This document shows, piece by piece, positions 1 through 8,273 of a stretch of DNA of 64,000 nt (the stretch's first letter is position 1; every line of letters begins with the position of its first letter). Below the pieces are notes generated by a model. It was not told where the DNA came from. It searched no databases and saw only the letters and a list, made by a program, of their open reading frames with translations. The position numbers were made by a program, and so were the translations under genes. The stretch comes from Ectopseudomonas chengduensis. Its GTDB lineage: Bacteria; Pseudomonadota; Gammaproteobacteria; Pseudomonadales; Pseudomonadaceae. Location: contig NZ_FMZQ01000005.1 in assembly GCF_900102635.1 (NCBI RefSeq), positions 209,926-273,925 of the forward strand, given 5' to 3'.

Positions 1-1
1 G

Positions 2-361
2 CCGGACGCCAAGGTTCAGGCGCTGCAGGTCAGCGTATCGCTGGCGCCCGACGTGCAGCAGAACGTGCAGCCGGACGATGCCGTGTTCATCTTTGCCCGT
101 GCCCTCAGTGGCCCGCCGGTGCCGTTGGCGGTCAAGCGCCTGAAGGTTTCCGACCTGCCGGCGCAAGTCAGCCTGTCGGATGTGGATGCGATGATGCCAC
201 AGCTGAAAATCTCCCAATTCGATCAGGTGCAACTGGTGGCGCGTATATCGCGCGCCGGCAATGCCACTCAGGGTGAGTGGATCGGCCAGAGCGGTTCTGT
301 AGCCAACTCGGCCACTGACGTACAGACGCTACTGATCGACAGCCGTGACGGGCAGCCATAG
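2..361 (+). CDS. ccmI: Cytochrome c biogenesis protein CcmI (CycH), C-terminal part only
   Basis: The reading frame is open from the first bases of the window and stops with TAG at 359-361, so only about the last 119 residues are present. The visible part reads as the periplasmic C-terminal domain of CcmI: segments such as DDAVFIFARA, GPPVPLAVKRLKVSDLP and SDVDAMMPQLK are typical of this family. CcmI is a membrane-anchored chaperone that presents apocytochrome c to the haem ligase CcmFH. The stop overlaps the start of the following lipoprotein gene by one base, so the two are probably cotranscribed. The N-terminal membrane and TPR parts lie outside the window. Confidence 0.85.
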   Translation, partial: PDAKVQALQVSVSLAPDVQQNVQPDDAVFIFARALSGPPVPLAVKRLKVSDLPAQVSLSDVDAMMPQLKISQFDQVQLVARISRAGNATQGEWIGQSGSVANSATDVQTLLIDSRDGQP

Positions 362-687
362 TGAAGCGTTTGGTGCTGGCCTGCGTACTCGGGCTTGGCC
401 TGAGCGGCTGCGTATTGCAGCAACCGAGTACACCGGTTGGCCAGTTGCCGCCGGTGCAGCAGCCGTCGCACCCGCGCTATGCGCCGCCGCCTGGGGTAAA
501 GAGCCACTGGAATCCGGGTTTGGGCGTCTATGTGGTCGAAGGCGCACGTGATCTGTACTACCGCGAGCGTATCTTCTACCGCTGGGACGGCGGCTGGAGC
601 TGGTCGTCGCAAGCCGGCGGGCCGTGGAAGGATACCGACAGCTCCGGCATTCCACCGGGGTTGTTTCGTCAGTATCAGAATCGCTGA
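361..687 (+). CDS. Small hypothetical lipoprotein
   Basis: A 108-residue protein starting at GTG 361, which shares its G with the last base of the ccmI stop codon. The N-terminus is a clear lipoprotein signal: MKRLVLACVLGLGLSGC, with the lipobox LSGC placing the acylated cysteine at residue 17. A proline-rich linker follows (about residues 22-45), then a compact Trp/Tyr-rich segment (about 47-100: NPGLGVYVVEG, YYRERIFYRWDGGWSW). I do not recognise a domain with a known function. The position directly behind ccmI and in front of a strong terminator makes it the last gene of the cytochrome c maturation operon. It is probably an envelope lipoprotein; its role is unknown. Confidence 0.75.
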   Translation: MKRLVLACVLGLGLSGCVLQQPSTPVGQLPPVQQPSHPRYAPPPGVKSHWNPGLGVYVVEGARDLYYRERIFYRWDGGWSWSSQAGGPWKDTDSSGIPPGLFRQYQNR

Positions 688-776
688 TCGGCCGTCACAC
701 GCGGGGCGACGGTTGTAAACCTCCGTATCGATCAGGTGAGTTTCAACCCAGGCTTATACCCCAGCCTCCATATATG

Positions 777-804
777 AAAACGGCGCCCGAAGGCGCCGTT
801 TTTG
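777..804. terminator. Bidirectional rho-independent terminator
   Basis: Stem CGGCGCC (781-787) / GGCGCCG (792-798) with a 4-base loop, flanked by AAAA on the left and TTTTT on the right. It can end the ccmI-lipoprotein transcript on the plus strand and the anion transporter transcript on the minus strand. Confidence 0.85.
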
Positions 805-820
805 TTGGTGCGATTCAGGC

Positions 821-2278
821 TCAATGCGCCCAGATCAAGCCCACCAGCAGGTAGCTGATCACTGTCACCAGCACCACGCCGAACAGGTTGAGGGCGAAGC
901 CCGCTCTGATCATCGACTGTATCTTCATATGCCCGGTGCCGAACACGATGGCATTGGGCGGCGTTGCCACCGGCATCATGAAGGCGCAACTGGCAGCGAT
1001 GGCGGCAGGAATCGCCAGCAGCTCGGGCGGCATGCCCTGCGACACGGCCAGCGCACCCAGCAGCGGCAGGAAGGCCGCGGCGGTCGCTGTGTTGGAAGTG
1101 ATCTCGGTGAGGAAGATGATCACCAACACCACCACGCCGACCATCGCGATCACTGGCAGGGCGCCCAGTGCGCCGAGGCTCTGTGCGATCCACTCGGCCA
1201 GGCCGGTGCTGCGGATTACACCGGCCAGCGACAGGCCGCCGCCGAACAGCAGCAAAACGCCCCAGGGCAGCTTGCTGGCACTTTCCCAGTTCATCAGGAA
1301 CACGCGCTGTTTGGCATCCACCGGGATGATGAACAGCGCCAGTGCCGCTGCGATGGCAATGCTGGTGTCGTTGACGCCCGAGATCCAGTCGGCGATCAGC
1401 GGCTGGAATATCCAGGCCAGTGCCGTGACCACGAACACCAGCGCCACCAGCTTCTCGCCACGGCTCAGCGGGCCGAGTTCGGCCAGCTCGCTGCGGATCA
1501 GCTGCGTGCTGTCGTGCCCGGCCAGGTTGAAGCCACCTCGCGTCAGCCACCACCAGGTAAAGGCCAGCATCATCACCGCCACCGGTACGCCCAGCAGCAT
1601 CCACTGGCCAAAGCCGATCTGTACGTCGTAGTTGTCGGCGAGGAAGGCAGCCAGCAAGGCGTTCGGCGGTGTACCGATCAGCGTTGCGATACCGCCGATG
1701 CTGGCGGCGTAGGCGATGGCCAGCAGCAGGGCGGTGGCGAAACGCTCACGATCGGCTTCGTCGGTGCTCTTCTCGCTGGTGAGCATGCCGATTACCGAAA
1801 GGCCGATGGGCAGCATCATGATGGTGGTGGCGGTGTTGCTCACCCACATGCTGAGGAAGGCCGTGGCCATCATGAAACCGGCGATTTGCCTGCTGGGCTT
1901 GCTGCCCATGGCCAGCAGTGTCATCAGCGCGATGCGCTTGTGCAGGTTCCAGCGCTCCATGGCCAGGCCCAAAACGAAACCACCGAGGAACAGGTAGATG
2001 GTCGGGTTGGCGTAGGGCGCGGTGGCTGCATTGAGACTGTCGATGCCCAGCGCCGGGATCAACAGGATCGGCAGCAACGAAGTGGCCGGGATCGGAATGG
2101 CTTCGGTCGACCACCAGGTGGCCATCAGCAGGGCCAGGCCGATGGTAGCCCAGGCTGTGCTGGAGAGGCCGGCTGGCGGCTCGGTGACCAGGCAGACGAG
2201 CAGTAGCAAGGGGCCCAGGATCAGGCCAATCCAGGCGGCCTTGGCAGGTGCCGTGGATTCATTGGTGGTAACGGCCAT
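821..2278 (-). CDS. DASS/SLC13-family sodium:anion symporter
   Basis: A 485-residue polytopic membrane protein with an uninterrupted pattern of hydrophobic helices. It carries the paired motifs of the divalent anion:sodium symporter family: SNTATT at about residues 147-152 in the first half and SNTATAAAF in the second, the latter followed by MPVATPPNAIVFG. In VcINDY-type transporters these SNT motifs bind sodium and the substrate carboxylates. Likely substrates are C4-dicarboxylates or a related anion; the sequence does not settle which. The start at ATG 2278 gives a normal N-terminus (MAVTTNEST). It stands alone between the ccmI operon (convergent) and the ion channel gene. Confidence 0.85.
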   Translation of the reverse strand: MAVTTNESTAPAKAAWIGLILGPLLLLVCLVTEPPAGLSSTAWATIGLALLMATWWSTEAIPIPATSLLPILLIPALGIDSLNAATAPYANPTIYLFLGGFVLGLAMERWNLHKRIALMTLLAMGSKPSRQIAGFMMATAFLSMWVSNTATTIMMLPIGLSVIGMLTSEKSTDEADRERFATALLLAIAYAASIGGIATLIGTPPNALLAAFLADNYDVQIGFGQWMLLGVPVAVMMLAFTWWWLTRGGFNLAGHDSTQLIRSELAELGPLSRGEKLVALVFVVTALAWIFQPLIADWISGVNDTSIAIAAALALFIIPVDAKQRVFLMNWESASKLPWGVLLLFGGGLSLAGVIRSTGLAEWIAQSLGALGALPVIAMVGVVVLVIIFLTEITSNTATAAAFLPLLGALAVSQGMPPELLAIPAAIAASCAFMMPVATPPNAIVFGTGHMKIQSMIRAGFALNLFGVVLVTVISYLLVGLIWAH

Positions 2279-2362
2279 GGCGCGCTTCCTTCAGCTAAAA
2301 AAGGCGGGCTTTATAGCCCATAGGGCGACTTTATGACCACGCGGTGGTTGATCGGTTTTGCT

Positions 2363-3229
2363 TCAGTCTGTTTCAGGCCTGCTTGGCGCCGCCGATGACG
2401 GCTCGGCCTGTCTGCTGAACAGTGGTCCACCGCAGCGACTACAGAACGCCGCGCTGTATTCGTGGCGGTTCTTCCGGCAATGCGGGCAGTCGTGCTCCAT
2501 CAGCCCGTCCTGGCGCATGGCGTTGGCCAGTTCGGCGGTGAAAATGCCGGTGGGCACGGCGATGATCGAGTAGCCGGTGATCATCACCAGCGTGGCGAGC
2601 ATCTGGCCTACGGGTGTTTGCGGGGTGATGTCACCGAAACCCACAGTGGTCAGCGTCACCACTGCCCAGTAGATACCGGTGGGAATGCTGGTGAAGCCAT
2701 TGGCTGGGCCTTCGATGACGTACATCAGCGCGCCATACACGGTGACCAGGGTCGAGACGCACACCAGAAACACCACGATCTTCTGCTTGCTGCCGCGCAG
2801 CGCTACCAGCAGGAAGTTGGCCTGGGTCAGGTACTGGCGCAGCTTGAGCACACGGAAGATACGGATCATGCGGATGACGCGGACGATCATCAGGTACTGC
2901 GCATCGGCGAACATCAACGCCAGGATCGCAGGCAGCACTGCGAGCAGATCCACCAGGCCGAAGAAACTGAAGGCATAGCGCATCGGCTTGGGCGAGCTGT
3001 ACAGGCGCAAGCCGTACTCGATGGCGAACAGCGCGGTGAAAAACCACTCCAGCGCGCCGAACACATCGGCGTACTGGTTGTGGAAGTGCTCGATGCTGTC
3101 GAGCATCACCACTATCAAGCTGGCGAGGATGGTCACCAGCAGCCAGTTGTCGAAGCGCTGCGCTGCGGGCGTGCTGGTTTCGAAGATGATGATGTAGATG
3201 CGTTGACGCCAGCTCTGCCGGTTCTCCAT
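2363..3229 (-). CDS. Voltage-gated potassium channel with C-terminal zinc ribbon
   Basis: A 288-residue six-helix channel subunit. The selectivity filter is TVGFGD (195-200), preceded by a pore helix (ALTTLTT-like). The S4 segment is rich in regularly spaced arginines (VRVIRMIRIFRVLKLR, about 116-131), as in voltage sensors. After S6 (about 210-235) comes a short cytoplasmic tail holding two cysteine pairs, CPHC (248-251) and CSRC (263-266), which would form a zinc ribbon. An upstream TTG/ATG extension is possible, but ATG 3229 (MENRQSW) gives the usual family N-terminus and removes a segment without family character. The gene probably sets membrane potential or K+ efflux. The function of the zinc ribbon is unknown. 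Confidence 0.85.
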   Translation of the reverse strand: MENRQSWRQRIYIIIFETSTPAAQRFDNWLLVTILASLIVVMLDSIEHFHNQYADVFGALEWFFTALFAIEYGLRLYSSPKPMRYAFSFFGLVDLLAVLPAILALMFADAQYLMIVRVIRMIRIFRVLKLRQYLTQANFLLVALRGSKQKIVVFLVCVSTLVTVYGALMYVIEGPANGFTSIPTGIYWAVVTLTTVGFGDITPQTPVGQMLATLVMITGYSIIAVPTGIFTAELANAMRQDGLMEHDCPHCRKNRHEYSAAFCSRCGGPLFSRQAEPSSAAPSRPETD

Positions 3230-3317
3230 GGCCAAGGTCCAAATTACGCGAAAGGGCACAGCCTAGGCAGGAAGGCAGAGTGAGGGCAAGGCCGTGGTTG
3301 TGCTTGCTGCTCTGTTC

Positions 3318-3701
3318 TCAATCCCCTTCCAGCGAAGACTCCTCCCGCGGATCACCGAGCACGAAGGTTTCACCGGTGACCGCTGTAATCCGTGCGGTGC
3401 CCAGATTGAGTAGCTGCCACTGCCATTCACCGTAACGGGTGCTCAAGGTGCCATGGGCCTGGCAGGGGCTGTGGAGGTACCAGTCGTGCTCCTGGCGGTG
3501 GGTGATGAGGAGGGCGTGACGCAGGAAATCGGCGACCATTGCTTCTCTGACCTTGAAGCTCTGGCAGTTGTCTTGCTCCGGGCCGAGTCCATCTGCGATC
3601 ACCACGATATCGCTGACCGGGCCGATCAGGCTCGGGTTTGACTCTGCGCAGGTCGTAGCGGTTGCCAGTAGCAAGCTGAGGCCGAGAATTCGTCTGTCCA
3701 T
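3318..3701 (-). CDS. Hypothetical secreted protein
   Basis: A 127-residue protein beginning MDRRILGLSLLLATATTCAES, which reads as a cleavable Sec signal peptide (cleavage near residue 18-20). The mature part is short, with two cysteines (NCQSF and SPCQ) that could form a disulfide, and an acidic tail. I do not recognise a domain. It lies between the K+ channel and the urea transporter on the same strand, about 90 bases from the former and 36 from the latter, so it could be cotranscribed with the transporter. It is probably periplasmic; function unknown. Confidence 0.6.
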   Translation of the reverse strand: MDRRILGLSLLLATATTCAESNPSLIGPVSDIVVIADGLGPEQDNCQSFKVREAMVADFLRHALLITHRQEHDWYLHSPCQAHGTLSTRYGEWQWQLLNLGTARITAVTGETFVLGDPREESSLEGD

Positions 3702-3737
3702 GTTCCGCGCGCTCCCTTTGCGGTCGGTTGCGCGATT

Positions 3738-4652
3738 CTAGAATGTCGGGGTGCTGTCCTTGACTGCCTTTTGCCAACTTTGTGCACCGGCCCTGATCAG
3801 CCAGCAGGCGAGGATGAAAGGCATGGTCAGTGCCGGTAGTCCGAGGGCGCTGAAGCCGGGTTGCAGCAGCAGGGCGAGCAGGATGCCGAGGGCCGGTACC
3901 AGTGGGCTACGGTGTACCTGGGCCATGGCGATGGCGGCGAGGGTGGCGTTATAGCCATAGAGACCGGCGAGGGCACCATCGCTGGGCCAACCATGGAAAA
4001 TCGCCAGGGCGAAGCCGCTGCTAGAACCCAGCAGCGCCCACAGCGCCATGCGGCCATCGGCCAGGCGCAAGCCGAGCAGCAGGCACAGGCCGGCCAGTGG
4101 CGAGTCGAGGAAGATGACCTGGCCCAGGCCGCGCAGCACGGCGAGCATCAGTTGCAGGAAGTTCAGTTCCGGTGCGCTGGGCGCGCTGGTGGGGGTTGCA
4201 AGTGGCATCTGCAACTGGGTGACCAGAGCCAGCAACAGCCAACCCAGCAGCACGAAGGGAAAGGTGAAGGCGGGCAGCCAGCTATGCTGGCGCATGCGCC
4301 GCATCCAGGGTGCCAGCAGCAGGCTGGACAGGGCGGAGCTGGCGATGATCAGCCCGGGCAGCAGCGGTGTCCATGGCAGTTTCAGGCTGAGCAGTAGACC
4401 GAGCAGGATGCCGTTGTAGCCGTACAGACCAATGGCGATGTCCGCTTCCGGGTAGCCGCGGCGCTGCGCCACCCACGTCGAGGTCAGGCCGCCGAGCAGG
4501 GCACCGGGTAGCAGCTCGGGTGCGCCGATAAGGATGGCAATCAGTACCAGCAGGCCGCAGCCGGGGTGCTGTTGCAGGAATATCTGGGCGAAGCCGCTGA
4601 GCAGGGCGCGCAGGCTGAGCAGGGCAGGGTGTGAGGTTGGTAGTGGAGGCAT
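3738..4652 (-). CDS. Urea transporter (UT family)
   Basis: A 304-residue membrane protein with the internal twofold repeat of the UT/SLC14 family. Each half carries the family signature: GLYGYNGILLGL (first half) and GLYGYNATLAAIA (second half), and LP..PF elements line the pore. UT proteins form trimeric channels that let urea diffuse across the inner membrane. I chose ATG 4652 (MPPLPTSHP) because the longer frame upstream runs through an intergenic palindrome (4672-4710) and has no family character. Urea is released twice during allantoin breakdown, so the neighbouring purine block offers a plausible source, but no urease genes are in the window and no purine operator is visible upstream. 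Confidence 0.85.
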   Translation of the reverse strand: MPPLPTSHPALLSLRALLSGFAQIFLQQHPGCGLLVLIAILIGAPELLPGALLGGLTSTWVAQRRGYPEADIAIGLYGYNGILLGLLLSLKLPWTPLLPGLIIASSALSSLLLAPWMRRMRQHSWLPAFTFPFVLLGWLLLALVTQLQMPLATPTSAPSAPELNFLQLMLAVLRGLGQVIFLDSPLAGLCLLLGLRLADGRMALWALLGSSSGFALAIFHGWPSDGALAGLYGYNATLAAIAMAQVHRSPLVPALGILLALLLQPGFSALGLPALTMPFILACWLIRAGAQSWQKAVKDSTPTF

Positions 4653-4671
4653 GATGTATGCGCCAAGAGAG

Positions 4672-4710
4672 CCCTCTCCCCCAGCCCCTTTCCCGCACGC
4701 GGGAGAGGGG
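4672..4710. repeat. REP-like CTCTCCC palindrome
   Basis: CCCTCTCCCCCAGCCCC is followed by the short hairpin TCCCGCACGCGGGA and then GAGGGG. The same element recurs at 8143-8178, 8225-8266 and 10111-10155. It lies just upstream of the urea transporter start. Confidence 0.7.
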
Positions 4711-4827
4711 AGCCGTCCGTGTCGTTTGGAGGAGCCGTGTAGGGTGCGCCGTGCGCACCACAACCGCCTTGCCATAGCAGGTGCGCAAGGCCTAGGCGGC
4801 CCCGCGACATCCTACGTTGGCTTTATG

Positions 4828-4890
4828 CGTAGCCCGGATGAAATCCGGGAATCAGGAGTCGAGCATTCCCCGGATTTCATCCGGGCTACG
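4828..4890. repeat. Paired inverted REP element, TAGCCCGGAT family
   Basis: CGTAGCCCGGATGAAATCCGGGAAT (4828-4852) faces its near-perfect reverse complement (4865-4890) across a 12-base loop. Each arm is itself a small palindrome (CCCGGAT/ATCCGGG). Related copies are at 25185-25240 (paired) and about 44350-44373 (single). It is the main content of the gap between the urea transporter and pykF, together with a short GGTGCGC palindrome near 4741-4760, and may help stop the pykF transcript. Confidence 0.75.
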
Positions 4891-4918
4891 ATTCTTTATT
4901 GCGTTGAGAATCGCCGGC

Positions 4919-6334
4919 TCAATGCAGGGTTTCGATCCTCAGGCTGTTGGTGCTGCCGGGCTGGCCGAAGGGTTCGCCGGCGGTGATCACCACGGTTTCA
5001 CCACGCTGGGCCATGCCCTGGGCCTGGGCGATTTCCAGCGCGGTGCTGGTGACTTCCTCGACCTTGCGCAGGCGCTCGTTGACCACCGAATAGATGCCCC
5101 AGGCCACGGTCAGGCGGCGGGCGGTGGTCAGGCTCGGCGTCAGGCTCAAGATCGGCGCCTTGGGTCGCTCGCGCGAGGCGCGCAGGCTGCTGGCACCGGA
5201 TTCGCTGTAGTTGACCAAGGCCGCGACTGGCAGGATCGAGCTGATGCGGCGGATGGCGCAGCTGATGGCGTCGCTGGCGGTGGCTTCGGCCTGTGGGCGG
5301 CCAACGTCGAGCTGGCTCTGGTAGTCCGGGCCGTTTTCCACCTGGCGGATGATCTTGCTCATCATCTGCACGGTTTCCAGCGGGTAGTCGCCGGAGGCCG
5401 TTTCGGCCGACAGCATCACCGCATCGGCGCCTTCGGCCACGGCGTTGGCCACGTCGGTGACCTCGGCGCGGGTCGGTGCCGGCGAGAAACGCATGGATTC
5501 GAGCATCTGCGTAGCGACCACCACCGGACGGCCGAGCTGGCGGCAGGTGCGCACGATGTCCTTCTGGATGCGCGGCACGTTCTCGGCCGGCACTTCCACG
5601 CCCAGATCGCCGCGCGCCACCATGATGGCGTCGCACAGACGGGCGATTTCTTCGAGATGCTGCACTGCCGAGGGCTTCTCGATCTTGGCCATCAGGAAGG
5701 CCTTGCCCTGGATCAGCTCGCGGGCTTCGACGATGTCTTCCGGTCGCTGCACAAACGACAGCGCCACCCAGTCCACGCCCAGCTCCAGGCCGAAGGCCAG
5801 GTCGCGGCGGTCCTTTTCGGTCAGCGGCGACAGTTGCAGTACCGCCTCGGGCACGTTGACGCCCTTGCGGTCGGACAGCTCGCCACCGGCGATGACGCAG
5901 GTGTCTACGGCATCGGCCTGTTTGCCGGTCACCTTCAGGCGCAGGCGGCCGTCGTCCAGCAGCAGGCTCATGCCCGGCTGCAGGGCTTCGATGATTTCCG
6001 GGTGGGGCAGGTTGACGCGGCTGGCGTCGCCTGGCGTGGCGTCCAGATCCAGGCGCAGGTTCTGGCCGTTGACCAGCTGTACCTTGCCTTCAGCAAAGCG
6101 GCCGACGCGCAGCTTCGGCCCCTGCAGGTCCATAAGGATGCCGATGGGCTGGTTTAGCTCGCGCTCCACCTCGCGTACCCACTGGTAGCGCTGGGCGTGG
6201 TCGGCATGTTCGCCGTGGCTGAAGTTGAGGCGGAACAGGTTGACCCCGGCTTCCACCAGCTGGCGGATATGCGCGGCATCGCGGATGGCCGGGCCGAGGG
6301 TGGCGAGGATCTTTACTTTCTTGTCGGCGTTCAT
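4919..6334 (-). CDS. pykF: Pyruvate kinase
   Basis: A 471-residue pyruvate kinase converting phosphoenolpyruvate and ADP to pyruvate and ATP. Recognisable elements are the N-terminal ILATLGPA, the substrate/K+ region RLNFSHG, MDLQGPKLRVG, the catalytic lysine stretch AKIEKPSAV, VARGDLGVE, VATQMLESM and DVANAV-EGADAVMLSAETA; the C-terminal domain is present. ATG 6334 (MNADKKVKIL) matches the family start; the longer frame upstream is non-coding in character. The gene is last in the gcl-hyi-glxR-ttuD-pykF order, where it turns the phosphoglycerate-derived PEP from glyoxylate assimilation into pyruvate. Pseudomonas usually has a second pyruvate kinase (pykA) elsewhere, so the symbol rests on context. 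Confidence 0.92.
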   Translation of the reverse strand: MNADKKVKILATLGPAIRDAAHIRQLVEAGVNLFRLNFSHGEHADHAQRYQWVREVERELNQPIGILMDLQGPKLRVGRFAEGKVQLVNGQNLRLDLDATPGDASRVNLPHPEIIEALQPGMSLLLDDGRLRLKVTGKQADAVDTCVIAGGELSDRKGVNVPEAVLQLSPLTEKDRRDLAFGLELGVDWVALSFVQRPEDIVEARELIQGKAFLMAKIEKPSAVQHLEEIARLCDAIMVARGDLGVEVPAENVPRIQKDIVRTCRQLGRPVVVATQMLESMRFSPAPTRAEVTDVANAVAEGADAVMLSAETASGDYPLETVQMMSKIIRQVENGPDYQSQLDVGRPQAEATASDAISCAIRRISSILPVAALVNYSESGASSLRASRERPKAPILSLTPSLTTARRLTVAWGIYSVVNERLRKVEEVTSTALEIAQAQGMAQRGETVVITAGEPFGQPGSTNSLRIETLH

Positions 6335-6542
6335 TGGGCAGGGCTCTAGGGGATGTTGACGTTTCGGCGCGAGTCGCGTTGCTGCGCCAAATGGCGCCAG
6401 GCTAGGCACGGGACGCAGGGAATGGTGTCCCCTTGCCAAGTTCCGTAACGACGCATGGCGTCATTTGCCGCGCAACCCGGAGGGCCGGGGCTGTTTTTGC
6501 GCGCTGTGCTACTCGTCATTTATTTGGAATACAAATCTCTTT

Positions 6543-7862
6543 TCACACCTTGTCTCGCGCAAAAGCAGGTTCCGGCGCGGCCGCGAGCGGAGCGTCAACA
6601 GCCCCTACAATCAGGATGGCGCGGAAATCGTTGACGTTGGTACGGGTCGGGCCGGTGACGATCAACTCGTCGAGGGCGGCGAAGTAGCCATAGCCGTTGT
6701 TGTCGTCCAGCTCGTCGCGGGCGCTCAGGCCCTTGATGCCGGCACGGGCATGGCTGTAGGGCGTCATGATGGCGCCGGCGTTGTCTTCGGAGCCGTCGAT
6801 GCCGTCGGTGTCGCCGGCCAGCGCGTAGACGCCGGGCAGCCCCTTGAGGCTCTCGGTGAGGCTGAGGAGAAATTCGGCGTTGCGCCCGCCGCGGCCGTTG
6901 CCGCGCACGGTGACGGTGGTTTCGCCGCCGGAGAGAATCACGCACGGCGGCTTGATCGGCTGGCCGTGCAGTTGCACCTGACGGGCGATGCCAGCATGCA
7001 CCTTGGCCACGTCGCGCGATTCGCCTTCCAGGTCGCCAAGAATCAGCACCGGCAGGCCGGCGGCTTCGGCCTTGGCCGCGGCGGCGTCGAGCGACTGCTG
7101 CGGGGAGGCGATCAGCTGGAAGTGGCTGCGGGCGAGCACCGGGTCGCCCGGCTTCACCGTTTCCGAGCGTGGATCCTGCAGCCAGGCGCGCACGTTGGCC
7201 GGGATGTCGATTTCATAGCGAGCGAGAATCGCCAGGGCTTCGGCCGAGGTGGTCGGGTCGCCCACTGTGGGGCCGGATGCGATCACCGTGGCCTCGTCGC
7301 CGGGCACGTCGGAGATGGCGTAGGTGTAGACCGTGGCCGGCCAGCAGGCCTTGGCCAGGCGGCCGCCCTTGATCGCCGAGAGGTGCTTGCGTACGCAGTT
7401 CATCTCGCCGATGGTGGCGCCGGATTTGAGCAGCGCCTTGTTGATCGCCTGCTTGTCCTGGAGGCTGATGCCCTCTGCCGGCAGCGCCAGCAGCGAGGAG
7501 CCGCCGCCGGAGAGGAGGAAGATCACCCGGTCGTCTTCGGACAGGTTCGACACCAGCTCCAGCACGCGGCGGGCGACGCGCTCGCCGGCATCGTCCGGCA
7601 CCGGGTGCGCGGCTTCCACCACCTCGATCTTCCTGCAATCGGCGCCGTGCTCGTAGCGGGTCACCACCAGACCGCTGACCTCGCCTTGCCATTCCTGCTC
7701 GATCACCTCGGCCATGGCCGCGGCGGCCTTGCCGGCGCCGATGACGATGACACGACCGCTGCGGTCGGCGGGCAGATGGTCGGCCAGCACCTGGCGCGGA
7801 TGCGCGGCAGCGATGGCGGTGGCGAACAGGTCGCGCAGCAGGCGTTGCGGGTCGAAGGTCAT
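6543..7862 (-). CDS. ttuD: Glycerate 2-kinase (TtuD/GckA, MOFRL family)
   Basis: A 439-residue protein of the DUF4147-MOFRL glycerate kinase family, historically annotated as hydroxypyruvate reductase. Visible landmarks are VIVIGAGKAAAAMA near residues 38-51, FLLSGGGSSLLALP, the KHLSAIKGGRLA stretch, ISDVPGDEATVIASGPTVGDPTT and, in the C-terminal MOFRL part, ALAGDTDGIDGSEDNAGA. It phosphorylates D-glycerate made by GlxR to 2-phosphoglycerate. It is separated from pykF by about 208 bases with no clear terminator and from glxR by about 410 bases full of palindromic repeats, so expression may not be strictly coupled to gcl. Confidence 0.88.
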   Translation of the reverse strand: MTFDPQRLLRDLFATAIAAAHPRQVLADHLPADRSGRVIVIGAGKAAAAMAEVIEQEWQGEVSGLVVTRYEHGADCRKIEVVEAAHPVPDDAGERVARRVLELVSNLSEDDRVIFLLSGGGSSLLALPAEGISLQDKQAINKALLKSGATIGEMNCVRKHLSAIKGGRLAKACWPATVYTYAISDVPGDEATVIASGPTVGDPTTSAEALAILARYEIDIPANVRAWLQDPRSETVKPGDPVLARSHFQLIASPQQSLDAAAAKAEAAGLPVLILGDLEGESRDVAKVHAGIARQVQLHGQPIKPPCVILSGGETTVTVRGNGRGGRNAEFLLSLTESLKGLPGVYALAGDTDGIDGSEDNAGAIMTPYSHARAGIKGLSARDELDDNNGYGYFAALDELIVTGPTRTNVNDFRAILIVGAVDAPLAAAPEPAFARDKV

Positions 7863-7897
7863 GGCGGTGTTCTCTTGTTCTGGGGGTGACGCTGGAT

Positions 7898-8074
7898 GAT
7901 CGTTCCCACGTCCGCGTGGTAACGCCTGGCGAGACGCTCAGGCGACTGCTGTTGTGTGACGCGGAGCGTCACGGGATGCATGCCCACGCAGAGCGTGGGA
8001 ACGATCAATGTTCTCTCGGTGGATCGATTCCAGTCCCCAGGCGCCGCGTGGCAGCGCCTGGGGACTGGAATCGA
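7898..8074. repeat. Two nested inverted-repeat elements in the glxR-ttuD gap
   Basis: The first pair is TGATCGTTCCCACG (7898-7911) with CGTGGGAACGATCA (7994-8007), enclosing a shorter palindrome (GACGC..GCGTC type). Next to it, 8024-8044 and 8054-8074 are perfect 21-base reverse complements around a 9-base loop. Both look like REP-derived units; the second can form a very stable hairpin inside the presumed operon transcript. Confidence 0.75.
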
Positions 8075-8142
8075 CCAACCTGGCAATCGGGCCGTGACAC
8101 CTCCTGCCAGGAAGGTCGAAAGGGTGGGCCAGAAGCAAAGCC

Positions 8143-8266
8143 CCTCTCCCTAACCCTCTCCCATAAATGGGAGAGGGGACTGGTTTGGCGTACGCTGAAA
8201 ATCCGTATAACGCCGAGCTGCTTGTCTCCCCTCTCCCGCATGCGGGAGAGGGGTCGGGGGAGAGGG
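8143..8266. repeat. Two CTCTCCC REP-like palindromes
   Basis: One unit is at 8143-8178 (CTCTCCCTAACCCTCTCCC followed by ATAAATGGGAGAGGGG). A second, in the opposite orientation, is at 8225-8266 (CTCCCGCATGCGGGAG core followed by GGGGTCGGGGGAGAGGG). The pair ends eight bases before the glxR stop codon. This is the same family as 4672-4710 and 10111-10155. Confidence 0.7.
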
Positions 8267-8273
8267 CGCTCTG

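Noticed and set aside
4817..6157. Long plus-strand frame (446 codons) opposite pykF
   Set aside because: It is the antisense shadow of pyruvate kinase; composition is His/Gln/Arg-rich and shows no domain.
8143..8266. Possible CRISPR-like repeats in the glxR-ttuD gap
   Set aside because: The units are inverted palindromes of differing families, not direct repeats with spacers.
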